Shown piece by piece: positions 1-10,452 of a stretch of DNA of 64,000 nt (its first letter is position 1; each line of letters opens with the position of its first letter). A program made the position numbers and the translations under genes. The DNA comes from Chryseobacterium lactis (GTDB lineage Bacteria; Bacteroidota; Bacteroidia; Flavobacteriales; Weeksellaceae): NCBI RefSeq assembly GCF_003815875.1, contig NZ_CP033924.1, forward strand, positions 682,001-746,000, read 5' to 3'. A model generated the notes under the pieces. The model was given only the letters and a program-made list of their open reading frames with translations. It did no database searches and was not told the DNA's origin.

Positions 1-655
1 ATCTGCTGAAGGTGCAGTAATCGCAAGAGTAAACGAAGACAACACTTTAGGTGTAGTGATCTCTTTAAATTGTGAAACTGACTTTGTTGCTAAAAATGAA
101 GCTTTCATCGAGCTAGCTTACGAATTAGCTGAAATGGCTATCTTCGCTGCTACTAAAGAAGAGCTTTTAGCAACTGATTTCCACGGACTTACTGTTGCTG
201 AAAAATTAGTTGAGCAAACAGGAGTTATCGGTGAGAAAATCGAGATCGGTTCTTTCGAAAGAATCCAGGGAGATTTCTTAGGAGCTTACATCCACGCTGG
301 AAACAAAATTGCTGCAATCACTTCTCTTTCTGCTAAAGTAGATGGAGCTGACGAAGCTGCTAAAGCTGTTTCTATGCAGGTTGCTGCTATGAACCCAATC
401 GCTTTGGACGAAACGAGAGTTTCACAGGAGACTATCGATAAAGAATTAGAAATCGAAAGACACAAACTTACTGAAGAAGGTAAGCCTGCAAACATTATCG
501 ACAATATCTTGAAAGGTAAAATGCAGAGATTCTACAAAGACAACACTTTGGTACACCAGGATTTCATTAAAGACGGAAGTATCTCAGTTGCTGACTACGT
601 AAAATCTGTAAACGCAGACCTTAAAGTAACAGGATTTGTAAGAGTAAGCTTATAA
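1..655 (+). CDS. tsf: Elongation factor Ts, 3' part (5' end outside window)
   Basis: EF-Ts is the nucleotide exchange factor that recycles EF-Tu from its GDP to its GTP form during translation. The reading frame is open from base 2 and enters with residues SAEGAVIARVNED, so the gene starts upstream; the GTG at 56 is internal and not a start. NCETDFVAKNEAF is the conserved hallmark of the EF-Ts core, followed by a dimerisation-type region and the typical ending with a DFI(K)DGSISV stretch near 566-600. About 217 residues are visible. It ends at TAA 653-655 and is followed by a strong hairpin terminator. In most bacteria tsf lies directly downstream of rpsB; here rpsB is about 20 kb away on the opposite strand. 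Confidence 0.96.
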   Translation, partial: SAEGAVIARVNEDNTLGVVISLNCETDFVAKNEAFIELAYELAEMAIFAATKEELLATDFHGLTVAEKLVEQTGVIGEKIEIGSFERIQGDFLGAYIHAGNKIAAITSLSAKVDGADEAAKAVSMQVAAMNPIALDETRVSQETIDKELEIERHKLTEEGKPANIIDNILKGKMQRFYKDNTLVHQDFIKDGSISVADYVKSVNADLKVTGFVRVSL

Positions 656-677
656 GCTCATCTTCAAAAAATATTAA

Positions 678-706
678 ATCCCGGTGAAATTCACCGGGAT
701 TTTTTT
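678..706 (+). terminator. Intrinsic terminator of tsf
   Basis: A perfect 10-bp stem (ATCCCGGTGA / TCACCGGGAT) with a 3-nt loop is followed by six or more T residues, 22 bases after the tsf stop codon. Confidence 0.9.
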
Positions 707-821
707 GTGGGGTATATTAATGAATATGAACTTAATATGACGCAAATTTTAAATATTAAATAATTACATTAAAAATACGATTTCAAAGTTTTTTTTATAT
801 AAAATTCAAACTATTAATGTT

Positions 822-829
822 TAAATTTG
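822..829 (+). promoter_or_regulatory. Bacteroidota -7 box for first surface-protein gene
   Basis: TAAATTTG matches the Bacteroidota -7 consensus TAnnTTTG and lies 18 bases before the ATG at 848. No clear -33 TTTG was found. Confidence 0.55.
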
Positions 830-847
830 CGGCCCTTATAATAACGA

Positions 848-3800
848 ATGAAAAAATTTCTACTAGCTATTTGTGCTTTTCTTTATTGTTTAATCCATGC
901 ACAATTGGATAATGAGCACTGGTTTGCTCCTATGTCCGCAAGTTCACTTCAAGGAACTCCACAATGTTACTTATACTTATCTACCAACGAACTTACTCCC
1001 TTTTCCGTGCAGGTTTCTAATAACAACACGGTGTTTTCTACGGTACAGGTAAGCAAAGGAAATCCTGTACAACTTACGGTTCCGAGTAATTATATGATTG
1101 CCTTTACCATGAACAATCTATTTACCCAAAATACAATGGGACTTCATGTAAAAGGAGCTAAAAAATTCTTTGCCAATTTCAGGTTTTCAGTTCCCCAACA
1201 AGCAGAAATAATCACTTCGAAAGGGATGGCCGGAGTTGGTAAAACTTTTTTCATAGGAACAGCACCAACCACCTCTCCAAAAGAATATGTAAATTCTACG
1301 GTAGGAGTAACAGCTACAGAGGATAATACCACAGTAACAGTATCCGGTTATAGTCCTAATATTGTTTTCGCCGACGGCAGTGTAATGGCTAGCCGGACAT
1401 TTACCATCAATAAAGGAAAATCTTATATCCTTGATGTCAATAGCGACATGGGAGGAGTGAATAACAGAAGGGGCTTACTAGGCGCAAAGCTTGTTGCCAA
1501 TAAACCGGTAACCGTAACAAACGGAAATTTCAACGGACTCTATACCACTCAAAACAGCACCAATGTAGATATTCTGATGGATCAGGCTGTTCCTACCGAA
1601 AGACTGGGAAAAGATTTTATCATGGTAAAAGGAAATGGCCCTATCACTGTAGGTATGGAAAAAGCCTTAGTCATTGCTACGGAAAATGGCACTACCCTTA
1701 CCGTTAACGGAAATCCTTTAGCCGGTGTCAGCCTTAATGCAGGAGACTATCGTCTGATTGAAGCCACAAGCTACATAAACCAGGGTAACGGAAACTACAA
1801 CATGAGTATTTCCTCAAATAAAAACGTCTATGTCTACCAGCTTCTTGCCGGAGCTTCCGGAAGTACAGTATACCAGACCGGAGGAATGAATTTTATCCCG
1901 CCATTAAGTTGTTTTTTACCTAAGGAAATCAATGAAATAGGATACATTAATATGATTGGCTCTACATCTTATGATACTAAACTTAATATTATCACTCAAA
2001 CCGGAGCAATCGTAACGGTTAACGGAAATACAATCGCCAACCCCGGCGCTGTAAGCGGAAACTCCAATTGGGTCACCTACTCCATACCTTATGTTACCGG
2101 AAATATTACAGTAGCCTCTACAAAACCTGTTACAGCTGGAATTGCAGCAGGAAATGGTGCAGTAGGATATGGAGGATATTTTGCAGGATTCTCCTCTATT
2201 CCTGTCATTTCTAAAACCGGTGATTGTTATAATGGAGTTCTTCTGGAAGTAGATCCCGGTCACGATGGGTACCAATGGTTCTTAAACGGAACTCAGATTC
2301 CAGGCGCTACAACACCTTCTATCAATCCTGATTTATATGGAACAGGAATCTATACATGTTATATTACTAAAAACAGTTGTGAATCCAGACTTACAGCAGA
2401 GTATGATTATACAGCATGTCCGCCAATTACAACGACAACTTATGATATTGGATCATGCAGTACCAAAGTCATTAATCCGGTCTTTACCAACTCCACTCAG
2501 CCCGCGGTTCCTTCCAACACAAGTATTATTGTACAGCCTACCAACGGAACGGTTGCTATAAACCCTACAACCGGTCAAATCACTTATACACCAAATGCAG
2601 GAATTACGACAAATACCACTGATACATTTACTTATTACATCCAGGGAAATGGTAATCCTGCTGCTTTTGAATATTTTAAAATAATAATTAACAGCCACGT
2701 CCTTCAAACAACCAACACTTCCATGTCTTCTTGTGCTGCGGCTAATGGGAACGGAACATTCAATCTTACAACCCCAAGCGTTAGTCCGGATCCTACGGCT
2801 ACCATTACTTATTTCACTAATGCCAACTTAACGGGGCCAATAGCAACGCCAACATCTTATTCCGGTCCTGCAGGAACTGTATATGCCAATGTGACTTCAA
2901 CATATGGATGTTCGCAGATCGCTACTATTACATTAAATACATTTCCTACACCTAATATCAATACCAGTAATTATAATGCCAATATTTGTGATGAGCATTT
3001 TGAAGGTCTTGTGAATGTAAATTTTGCCAATATAACGCCACAGATTGTAAACAACTCTGCCAATTTCACTGTACAATATTACCTAAATCAGGCTGATGCC
3101 AATGCTGGAAATAGCAATACGCTTCCTAACAACTGGACATTTACAGCCAACACAACGGTATATGTAAGGGTATCTTCTACAACCGGCGGATGTCCTCCTG
3201 CTTTTGGGCAAATTAATTTTACGATTGGAAATAAAATAGTATTGATAACCAGTTCCGCCAAAGCACAGATCTGCGACAATGATCTTAATGGCTCTGAAGC
3301 AATAAATCTGAATGATTACAAAGCATTATTTACCACAGACCCAAGTGTTATTTTATCATTCTATACTTCACTTGCTAATGCACAGACAGGAACCAACCCT
3401 ATTCCCGCTTCACAGATTCTTACCTCAACAGGTGTTTTTTATATAAGATTCCAAAACAGTACAGCTTGTCCCAGTACAGGAAGTTTAACCCTTACTTTAA
3501 AATCTCCAAAAAAATCTACGACCTTGCATGATCAGGTTATCTGTTCTGATGAAAAAATACTATTGGATGCCGGTCCGGGATTCTCGTCTTATCTATGGAG
3601 CAATGGAGCTACTACACAAAATATATCCGCTGCTGCCGGAAATTATTATGTAGATCTTGGATTCAACGGGTGTGTATACCGACAGTATGTAAATGTAACA
3701 ACATCGCAATCTCCTGTAATCAACAGAATAGATGTTACAGGAACTACTGCAACTATTTATGTAACTGGGGGAACCCCTCCTTATAAATATTCATTAAACG

Positions 3801-4189
3801 GTTTCGATTATCAGACCTCTAATGTTTTTACCGGATTATCAAGAGGTATTCACACGGTATACGTATTAGGTTCCGATGGATGTCGTCATATTACCAAAGA
3901 GTTTTTGGTGATTAACCTCATTAATACCATTACTCCCAATGGTGATGGCATCAATGATGTTTTAAATTATTCTGAATTAAGAATAAAACAAAACGTGGCT
4001 ATTGAAGTCGCAGACCGATATGGAACCTCAGTCTATAAATCTACGGACAAAAATTACATCTGGGACGGAAAGTCAAATGGAAGAAATCTTCCTACCGGAA
4101 CTTATTGGTATGTGATCAAATGGAATGAACCGGATACGAAATTACAAGTTTCGTATTCTGGATGGCTTTTAATTAAAAATCGAGAATAG
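848..4189 (+). CDS. Large secreted protein with T9SS type B sorting domain (array copy 1)
   Basis: This is the first of five tandem paralogues. A Sec signal peptide (residues 1-19, ending CLIHAQ) is followed by an N-terminal region sharing the EHWFAPM motif, ATEDNTTVTV and MDQAVPTERLG blocks with its neighbours; this resembles the IgGFc-binding family (my recognition, not searched). An Ig-like segment (DPGHDGYQWFLNG) follows, then a Big/cadherin-like segment near residues 560-610, then two Cys-rich modules (ICDEHFEGLVNVNF, ICDNDLNGSEAINL) that copies 2-4 lack. About the last 90 residues (from NTITPNGDGINDV to LLIKNRE) form the gliding-motility-type C-terminal domain that targets proteins to T9SS type B. 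At 1113 aa it is as long as copy 5. It is probably an exported surface protein or adhesin; its ligand is unknown. Confidence 0.88.
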   Translation: MKKFLLAICAFLYCLIHAQLDNEHWFAPMSASSLQGTPQCYLYLSTNELTPFSVQVSNNNTVFSTVQVSKGNPVQLTVPSNYMIAFTMNNLFTQNTMGLHVKGAKKFFANFRFSVPQQAEIITSKGMAGVGKTFFIGTAPTTSPKEYVNSTVGVTATEDNTTVTVSGYSPNIVFADGSVMASRTFTINKGKSYILDVNSDMGGVNNRRGLLGAKLVANKPVTVTNGNFNGLYTTQNSTNVDILMDQAVPTERLGKDFIMVKGNGPITVGMEKALVIATENGTTLTVNGNPLAGVSLNAGDYRLIEATSYINQGNGNYNMSISSNKNVYVYQLLAGASGSTVYQTGGMNFIPPLSCFLPKEINEIGYINMIGSTSYDTKLNIITQTGAIVTVNGNTIANPGAVSGNSNWVTYSIPYVTGNITVASTKPVTAGIAAGNGAVGYGGYFAGFSSIPVISKTGDCYNGVLLEVDPGHDGYQWFLNGTQIPGATTPSINPDLYGTGIYTCYITKNSCESRLTAEYDYTACPPITTTTYDIGSCSTKVINPVFTNSTQPAVPSNTSIIVQPTNGTVAINPTTGQITYTPNAGITTNTTDTFTYYIQGNGNPAAFEYFKIIINSHVLQTTNTSMSSCAAANGNGTFNLTTPSVSPDPTATITYFTNANLTGPIATPTSYSGPAGTVYANVTSTYGCSQIATITLNTFPTPNINTSNYNANICDEHFEGLVNVNFANITPQIVNNSANFTVQYYLNQADANAGNSNTLPNNWTFTANTTVYVRVSSTTGGCPPAFGQINFTIGNKIVLITSSAKAQICDNDLNGSEAINLNDYKALFTTDPSVILSFYTSLANAQTGTNPIPASQILTSTGVFYIRFQNSTACPSTGSLTLTLKSPKKSTTLHDQVICSDEKILLDAGPGFSSYLWSNGATTQNISAAAGNYYVDLGFNGCVYRQYVNVTTSQSPVINRIDVTGTTATIYVTGGTPPYKYSLNGFDYQTSNVFTGLSRGIHTVYVLGSDGCRHITKEFLVINLINTITPNGDGINDVLNYSELRIKQNVAIEVADRYGTSVYKSTDKNYIWDGKSNGRNLPTGTYWYVIKWNEPDTKLQVSYSGWLLIKNRE

Positions 4190-4237
4190 TTTTCCGCTTT
4201 TATTCATAATTTATTAAATGTATTTCATTTTTTATTT

Positions 4238-4245
4238 TAATTTTG
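4238..4245 (+). promoter_or_regulatory. -7 box for array copy 2
   Basis: TAATTTTG fits TAnnTTTG and ends 22 bases before the ATG at 4268. No terminator hairpin was seen between copies 1 and 2, so read-through from copy 1 is also possible. Confidence 0.55.
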
Positions 4246-4267
4246 TAGAAATCCTAATTCCATACAC

Positions 4268-7117
4268 ATGAAAAGATTTCTACTCAGTTTAGTGTTTACT
4301 TTCCTGGCTATTAATACAATTTTTGCACAAAGGGATACTGAGCACTGGATAGCTCCGTATTATGACAGCTACGGAGGCTATGTCAATATGATTTATCTTT
4401 CCACTGATTCAGTAACTCCTTTTGATGTAACCATATATAATAACAGCCTGGTTGTCACAACAGTTACAATCAGCAAGGGCAATCCGCAAACGTATAAAGT
4501 TGCTAATGACCTTATTTCTACAGGAACATCGACCGAGGCATTTGTTGTGGGTACCAAAGGGCTTTATTTAAATGCATCTAAACCTTTTTATTGCAGTTTA
4601 AGACTTGCTCAGAGTATTCACGGGGAAATTATTACCAGTAAAGGAAGAGCAGGAATAGGAAAGACATTCTTTGTTGCTGCCAGCCCAAATAAAAATTTAA
4701 CCAGTATCCATAACTTTACAGCTGGAATCCTGGCTACAGAGAACAACACCAATGTCACTGTTTCATGGAATCCACCTACTTCACCTACTCCACCAGTATC
4801 TTTCATCAATGGTACACCTACCGGTAATACTCAAACTTTTACATTACAAAAAGGACAATCTTTTATTCTTGCAGGATCGGGCGGTTTAGAGGGAAATCGG
4901 GAAGGTTTTATTGGCGCCAAAGTAGTTGCTGATAAACCGGTAACACTTACCAACGGAAGTTGTAATGCTAATTTCTCTTTTATTGCCTTTGCATCCGGAA
5001 GTGACCCTGTTCTTGACCAATCTGTGCCGGTAGACAGACTTGGAAATACATTTGCTATGGTAAAAACAAGATCCACACTTCCTAGTTTGAATATGGAGGG
5101 TGGGCTTATTATAGCCACAGAAGATAATACTGAAGTATACATAAACGGGGCAACAACCCCGGCAGCAACTTTAAATGCTGGAAAATACTATAGGATTGAC
5201 GAAACGAACTATGCTACTCAAACCGGTCCCGCCGGTACTCACTCCAATATGTTTATTTCAACGACCAAAAATGTATATCTATACCAGTTTATCGGAGTGG
5301 GAGCAAGTGATGCGACTAACGGGTTCAATTACATCCCACCATTGAACTGTTTCCTACCAAGAAAAATTGATGAAATCGGAAAGATCAATGAAATGCCTCT
5401 TGGCCCATTAGGAGCCAGTGCCACTCAAGGTGACTTAATTGTAAAATTAAATATCCTGACAGAAGCAGGAGCTACCGTACTGGTCAATGGAACCCCGCCA
5501 TTACCCGCAGAAGGCCCGTACCCACTGTCAGGAAATACAAACTGGGTAACCTATGCTATCAATAGCATTACAGGAAACCTAAATATCACCTCTACAAAAG
5601 CTGTAACTGCAGGTATCAACGGAGGATATAGTTCTGCAGGGTATGGAGGATATTTCGCAGGTTTCTCTTCAATCCCTCTCATTGCTAAAAAAACCGGAGA
5701 ATGTGTTCCGGGAATTATTCTGGAATTAGATGATGGATATGAATCTTATCAATGGTTCCGAAACGGAACTGCTGTTGCAGGCGCAACCGCAAATACCTAC
5801 ACTCCAACACAATCAGGAAATTATACGGTAAAAATAACAATGGGAACATGCCCTCCTATTACAACACCTATATACAAAGTACAAACCTGTTTAAAACTAA
5901 CAACGCAGGCGCTTAATGCTTGTTCTACAAAAATCATCACACCAACATTTACATCGTCAACACAAACTCCTGTTGCAAGTACAGTACAGATTCTTACCCC
6001 TCCAACAAAGGGGACCGCTATTCTGAATCCTAACGGCACTATAACCTACACGCCAAACCCGGGGTATCTGGGAGCGGATGTTATTGTTTACAAATTCTGT
6101 GGAGACAATGCAGAATTTACGGATTGTGAACAGATTACTTTAAATCTTACTGTAGTACCTTTTGTTGTAAAAGATGTTACTATTACAGCATGCTGGTATG
6201 ATGTAGCTCCTTACGCTTACTTTGATCTTACCAAGGCTAAAGTGACCGATTATACAGCAGTAACAAAAAAATACTACCGTACTCTTACGGACCTTAATGC
6301 AGGAATCAATGAGATTACAACACCTGATAATTTTCCAGCTACAGGTGGAGTGGTATATGTAAAAGTAACTACGGCTGAAGGCTGTACAGGAATTGCTAAA
6401 ATCACTCTTGTTCCCCTTCCTATTAAAAAATCTCCTGTCCTGGTAGATCAGTACATTTGTATGGACGCCAGAACAAATCTTGATGCAGGGCCGGGATATG
6501 ACTCTTATCAATGGAGTACAGGAGCTACAAGTTCAGGGATCAGAGATATAGGGGTTGGTGAGTATACAGTAATACTTGGTAAAGACGGATGCTTCCTGAC
6601 ACAAACTGTAAAAGTGAAAAAAGCAGATGATCCGGTAATTCAAACAATTGAAATTAATAATAATAACGCGACAGTAATCGCAGCAGGTGGAAAACCTCCT
6701 TATAAATATGCTGTTGACGGAACAGGTACTTGGCAAGACTCTAACATCTTTACAGGATTAACCAGAGGTCAGCATACTTTCTATGTAAAAGATGCTTACA
6801 ATTGTACTCCTGTTGCGGTAGAAATTACGATTCCTAATTTATTAAATGCAATTACCCCTAACGGAGATAACGTAAATGATTTTATAGACTACAGTGAGTT
6901 AGCCTATAAAGAGAACCTTACTTTCTCAATCTATGACCGATATGGAAACACAATATTTACAGGGAATAAATTCAATAATTATAAATGGGACGGAAAACAT
7001 TTTGATAAAAAAATTGTTACCGGAACTTATTGGTATCACATTACCTGGAATGAATCTAATAAAGCCAAAACTCCAATAAAATACACAGGATGGATTCTCG
7101 TAAAAAATAGAGAATAA
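4268..7117 (+). CDS. Large secreted protein with T9SS type B sorting domain (array copy 2)
   Basis: The 949-residue protein begins with a signal peptide (1-20, ending TIFAQ) followed by RDTEHWIAPY. It shares the ATENNTNVTV, LDQSVPVDRLG, NYIPPLNCFLPRKIDEIGK and YGGYFAGFSSIPLIAK blocks with copies 3 and 4, then an Ig-like segment (LDDGYESYQWFRNG), a Big-like repeat (ILTPPTKGTAILNPNG) and a single Cys-rich module before the NAITPNGDNVNDF type B sorting domain. It lacks the two CDD-type modules of copies 1 and 5. It is likely secreted and anchored through T9SS. It is the most divergent of the three short copies, for example LELDDGYES against LEVGDSFDT. Confidence 0.88.
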   Translation: MKRFLLSLVFTFLAINTIFAQRDTEHWIAPYYDSYGGYVNMIYLSTDSVTPFDVTIYNNSLVVTTVTISKGNPQTYKVANDLISTGTSTEAFVVGTKGLYLNASKPFYCSLRLAQSIHGEIITSKGRAGIGKTFFVAASPNKNLTSIHNFTAGILATENNTNVTVSWNPPTSPTPPVSFINGTPTGNTQTFTLQKGQSFILAGSGGLEGNREGFIGAKVVADKPVTLTNGSCNANFSFIAFASGSDPVLDQSVPVDRLGNTFAMVKTRSTLPSLNMEGGLIIATEDNTEVYINGATTPAATLNAGKYYRIDETNYATQTGPAGTHSNMFISTTKNVYLYQFIGVGASDATNGFNYIPPLNCFLPRKIDEIGKINEMPLGPLGASATQGDLIVKLNILTEAGATVLVNGTPPLPAEGPYPLSGNTNWVTYAINSITGNLNITSTKAVTAGINGGYSSAGYGGYFAGFSSIPLIAKKTGECVPGIILELDDGYESYQWFRNGTAVAGATANTYTPTQSGNYTVKITMGTCPPITTPIYKVQTCLKLTTQALNACSTKIITPTFTSSTQTPVASTVQILTPPTKGTAILNPNGTITYTPNPGYLGADVIVYKFCGDNAEFTDCEQITLNLTVVPFVVKDVTITACWYDVAPYAYFDLTKAKVTDYTAVTKKYYRTLTDLNAGINEITTPDNFPATGGVVYVKVTTAEGCTGIAKITLVPLPIKKSPVLVDQYICMDARTNLDAGPGYDSYQWSTGATSSGIRDIGVGEYTVILGKDGCFLTQTVKVKKADDPVIQTIEINNNNATVIAAGGKPPYKYAVDGTGTWQDSNIFTGLTRGQHTFYVKDAYNCTPVAVEITIPNLLNAITPNGDNVNDFIDYSELAYKENLTFSIYDRYGNTIFTGNKFNNYKWDGKHFDKKIVTGTYWYHITWNESNKAKTPIKYTGWILVKNRE

Positions 7118-7141
7118 TCAATAAGCCATCTTCACTAAAAT

Positions 7142-7171
7142 AAGCCGCGAATAAATATTCGCGGCTTATTT
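7142..7171 (+). terminator. Terminator after array copy 2
   Basis: A 12-bp stem (AAGCCGCGAATA / TATTCGCGGCTT) with a 2-nt loop is followed by a T-rich stretch, ATTTTGTT. Confidence 0.8.
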
Positions 7172-7227
7172 TGTTAATTTATTAATAGGAATTGTAAAAT
7201 ATTTTAAATTCAAACCATTTATTCTGT

Positions 7228-7235
7228 TATTTTTG
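7228..7235 (+). promoter_or_regulatory. -7 box for array copy 3
   Basis: TATTTTTG fits TAnnTTTG and ends 22 bases before the ATG at 7258, the same spacing as for copy 2. Confidence 0.55.
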
Positions 7236-7257
7236 TAGAAACTATAATATATTATCT

Positions 7258-10110
7258 ATGAAAAAAATTCTATCAGTTATTCTGTTGTTTTTTGTGGCAT
7301 TCAACATGTTGTTTGCCCAAAGAGACACAGAACACTGGTTTGCCCCTATGGCAGCCAGATCGGGGAAGGTAGTCACCCCCAAACAAGCACTTTATTTTTC
7401 AACAGATTCAGTCATACCATTTGATGTAGATATCTATAGCAACAATACTTTGTTGGGAACTGTTACCATCAGCAAAGGATCACCACAAACATTTGATATT
7501 CCCATCAACAGAATGGTTGCCAGCACTAATGGAGAGCTTTTCGCTGTTGGAAATAAAGGATTATATACAAAAGGTACCAAACCTTATTTTGTAACGTACC
7601 GATTCTCAGTAAGCCAGCATGGTGAGATTTTAACATCCAAAGGAAAAGCAGGAATTGGAACAAAGTTCTACGCTGTCACGGCTCCCATTGAAGAGCTTAA
7701 TAATGAGTACAATTTTACAGCCGGAATTTTAGCAACAGAAGACAATACAACAGTTACTGTTTCCAACTACTCTCCCAACATTATATTTACCAATGGATGG
7801 ACGGGAGCCACCAATCCCTCTCTTACATTCACTTTGAATAAAGGACAATCTTACATTATTGAGGGGATGGGAGATAAAACATTAAATAAGGAAGCCTTTA
7901 TAGGAGCAAAAATAGAATCTGACAAACCGGTATCCGTTACCAACGGAAACTTTAATGGTCAGTTTGCTATGTCAGCCGGTGGATCTTATCAGGGTTCTGA
8001 TATTATTATGGACCAGTCTGTACCTGTTGACCGATTAGGAAATGAATTTGTAGTGGTTAAAGGAAATGGTGATATCGCCAGATATATGGAGGATGCCCTG
8101 ATCGTTGCTACAGAAGGAGGCACACAAGTATATGTGAATGCAGGAACAACCCCTGTAGCGACCTTAGCTGAAGGGGAAAGCTACAGAGTTAATAAAGTTA
8201 ATAATACCAATTATATCAATCAGGGAAATGGTCATTATAATATGTATATCCGAACGACAAAAAATGTTTATGTATACCAGTTAATGGCTGGAGTAGCCGC
8301 AAGTAACGCTACATTGGGATTCAACTATATCCCGCCATTGAACTGTTACCTTCCGAGAAAGATTGATGAGATAGGAAAAATCAAAGATCTTCCTTATCAG
8401 GGAACTCTTTCTGGTCACATTGTTAAGCTAAACATTCTGACGGAAGCCGGAGCTGCTGTCACCATCAACGGAGTAGCCCCACCGGCAGCACAAGGCCCCT
8501 ACCCCGTTACAGGAACCGCTAACTGGGTTTCTTATTCGGTACCTGACATTACAGGAAACGTTACCATTACCTCTACAAAAGCGGTAACCGCTGGTATTTC
8601 GGGAGGAAGTGGTGTGGTTGGTTATGGCGGTTACTTTGCCGGATTCTCTTCTATCCCGGTTATTGCCAAACAAAACGGAGAATGCATCCCGGGGCTGGTA
8701 CTTGAAGTAGGTGATAGTTTTGATACCTATCAATGGTATAGAGATACCACTCCCATCGTAGGCGCGAATTCTAATTCATACACCCCGACACAATCAGGAA
8801 ATTATACGGTAAAAATAACGGTAGGCTCATGTCCTCCGGTAATTACTCCGGTATATAAAGTATACACCTGCCTTAAAAAAACGACTATTAATGATACGGT
8901 ATGTGATGGCGTAAAACAGTTTGTTCCAACATTTTCAAGTTCTACCCAGACTGTTGTTCCGGGAACAGTAACCATCATCACGCCACCTGCTCATGGTAAT
9001 GCAGTCATTGATCCTACCACCGGTGTAATAAGCTACGCCCCTACTTTCAATTACTTTGGTCCTGATACCTTCGTTTACAAATTCTGTGGAAACAATGCTG
9101 ATTTTACAGATTGTGAAGAAATCACTTTAAATTTAACAGTATCTGAAAGTCCAATAGTGAATGACGCATTATTAAGAACCTGCTTCTTAGAAAGCAATAT
9201 TGCTACAGGATTATTTAATCTTACCAACGCCAGTGTAACAACAGTTGTGGGAGTTACCAAAAAATATTACCCGTCACTTACAGATGCCCATGCAGGAACG
9301 CATGAAATTTTAACCCCGGCTAATTATATAGCTCCTAATGGAGTTGCTTATGTAAAAGTAATTAATGCAAATGGCTGTTACAGAGTTGCACAAATAACCT
9401 TAGTGGTAATGCCTCCTGTAAAATCCAGTGTTCTGGTTGACAAAATCATCTGTATGGAAGGCAAAACAAGCCTTGATGCGGGACCAGGATTCAAAAGCTA
9501 TGAGTGGAATACCGGAGCAACAACACAGGTAATTAATAACGTAGGGGTAGGAACTTATTGGGTAAAATTAAAAACCGGAGAATGTATCACTACTCAAACG
9601 GTTAAAGTATATCCTTCCGAGCAACCCGTTGTTACCAATGTTGATATATCAGCTAATACGATAACTGTTTATGCCATAGGAGGGACAGCGCCTTATCAAT
9701 ATTCTATTGACAATATCAACTGGCAGGACTCCAATGTATTCACAGATTTGGCGAGAGGCGAAATAAGTGTATATGTAAAGGATAGCTACAACTGTGATCC
9801 TATTAAAATAGATATTACGATTCCGAACCTCATCAATGTTATTACTCCAAATGATGACGGAGTAAATGATGTAATCGACTACTCATCATTAGCCCGTAAA
9901 AACAATTTAGTATTTAATATTTTTGACCGATACGGAGCCAAAATCTTCCAGGTAGACAAATCCAACGGCTACAAATGGAATGGAACTTCCGGTGGTGGCA
10001 AGAAAGTACCTACCGGAAACTACTGGTATGAAATAGGCTGGAATGAGCCCAATGGCAAACAAACCGCTGTAAAATACACAGGCTGGATTCTGGTAAAAAA
10101 CAGAGAATAA
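7258..10110 (+). CDS. Large secreted protein with T9SS type B sorting domain (array copy 3)
   Basis: The 950-residue protein has a signal peptide (1-20, ending MLFAQ), then RDTEHWFAPM. Its order of blocks is that of copy 4: ATEDNTTVTV, MDQSVPVDRLGNEFVVVKGNG, NYIPPLNCYLPRKIDEIG, YGGYFAGFSSIPVIAKQNGE, GDSFDTYQWYRD, a Big-like repeat (IITPPAHGNAVIDPTTG), VDKIICMEGKTSLDAGPGF, then the NVITPNDDGVNDV type B sorting domain ending in KYTGWILVKNRE. Long stretches differ from copy 4 only by scattered substitutions, so 3 and 4 are the closest pair in the array. It is exported, presumably surface-located, with no catalytic motif seen. Confidence 0.88.
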   Translation: MKKILSVILLFFVAFNMLFAQRDTEHWFAPMAARSGKVVTPKQALYFSTDSVIPFDVDIYSNNTLLGTVTISKGSPQTFDIPINRMVASTNGELFAVGNKGLYTKGTKPYFVTYRFSVSQHGEILTSKGKAGIGTKFYAVTAPIEELNNEYNFTAGILATEDNTTVTVSNYSPNIIFTNGWTGATNPSLTFTLNKGQSYIIEGMGDKTLNKEAFIGAKIESDKPVSVTNGNFNGQFAMSAGGSYQGSDIIMDQSVPVDRLGNEFVVVKGNGDIARYMEDALIVATEGGTQVYVNAGTTPVATLAEGESYRVNKVNNTNYINQGNGHYNMYIRTTKNVYVYQLMAGVAASNATLGFNYIPPLNCYLPRKIDEIGKIKDLPYQGTLSGHIVKLNILTEAGAAVTINGVAPPAAQGPYPVTGTANWVSYSVPDITGNVTITSTKAVTAGISGGSGVVGYGGYFAGFSSIPVIAKQNGECIPGLVLEVGDSFDTYQWYRDTTPIVGANSNSYTPTQSGNYTVKITVGSCPPVITPVYKVYTCLKKTTINDTVCDGVKQFVPTFSSSTQTVVPGTVTIITPPAHGNAVIDPTTGVISYAPTFNYFGPDTFVYKFCGNNADFTDCEEITLNLTVSESPIVNDALLRTCFLESNIATGLFNLTNASVTTVVGVTKKYYPSLTDAHAGTHEILTPANYIAPNGVAYVKVINANGCYRVAQITLVVMPPVKSSVLVDKIICMEGKTSLDAGPGFKSYEWNTGATTQVINNVGVGTYWVKLKTGECITTQTVKVYPSEQPVVTNVDISANTITVYAIGGTAPYQYSIDNINWQDSNVFTDLARGEISVYVKDSYNCDPIKIDITIPNLINVITPNDDGVNDVIDYSSLARKNNLVFNIFDRYGAKIFQVDKSNGYKWNGTSGGGKKVPTGNYWYEIGWNEPNGKQTAVKYTGWILVKNRE

Positions 10111-10135
10111 TACTTCACTAAATAAAATTTTTAAT

Positions 10136-10170
10136 AAAGCTGTTTCGCAATGAAGCAGCTTTTGTTTTTA
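10136..10170 (+). terminator. Terminator after array copy 3
   Basis: An 11-bp stem with one G-T pair (AAAGCTGTTTC / GAAGCAGCTTT), a 5-nt loop and a T-rich tail. Confidence 0.75.
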
Positions 10171-10424
10171 CACCACCCTTCTATTTCTTTCTCTGGGAAT
10201 TAGCATTATTTATTTTTTTAGATTATCTATACATTAAAGGAGATTGCCTCAAAATCTTCATTTATAACAGAAATTAATTAGTAAAAAGAAATTCCCCCAT
10301 AAACAAGAAAACAAAATTGACAAAAAACAATTCATAAAAATCAATTTTAACTACCAACATTTAACACAAAACAACAAAATCATCAAAAAAAATACCGTTT
10401 CATTAAACATATTAAATGTTTAAT

Positions 10425-10432
10425 TATTTTTA
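10425..10432 (+). promoter_or_regulatory. Probable -7 box for array copy 4
   Basis: TATTTTTA is one mismatch from TAnnTTTG and lies 20 bases before the ATG at 10453, matching the 18-22 base spacing of the other copies. The box overlaps the upstream in-frame ATG at 10432, which argues against that start. Confidence 0.4.
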
Positions 10433-10452
10433 TGCAGTTTAATTACACAAAA

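Larger units (their letters stand above)
10111..10452. other. 342-bp intergenic region between array copies 3 and 4
   Basis: It holds a terminator hairpin for copy 3 (10136-10170) and a very AT-rich tract with a probable -7 box for copy 4 at 10425-10432. The A-rich middle (about 10255-10400) has no ORF, hairpin or repeat that I can support. Confidence 0.7.

Noticed and set aside
56..655. GTG at 56 as start of the EF-Ts gene
   Set aside because: The frame is open to the window edge with EF-Ts-like residues upstream; the gene is cut by the window.
10432..10452. ATG at 10432 as start of array copy 4
   Set aside because: It puts seven extra residues before the signal peptide and overlaps the probable -7 box; 10453 also matches the length of the sister copies.
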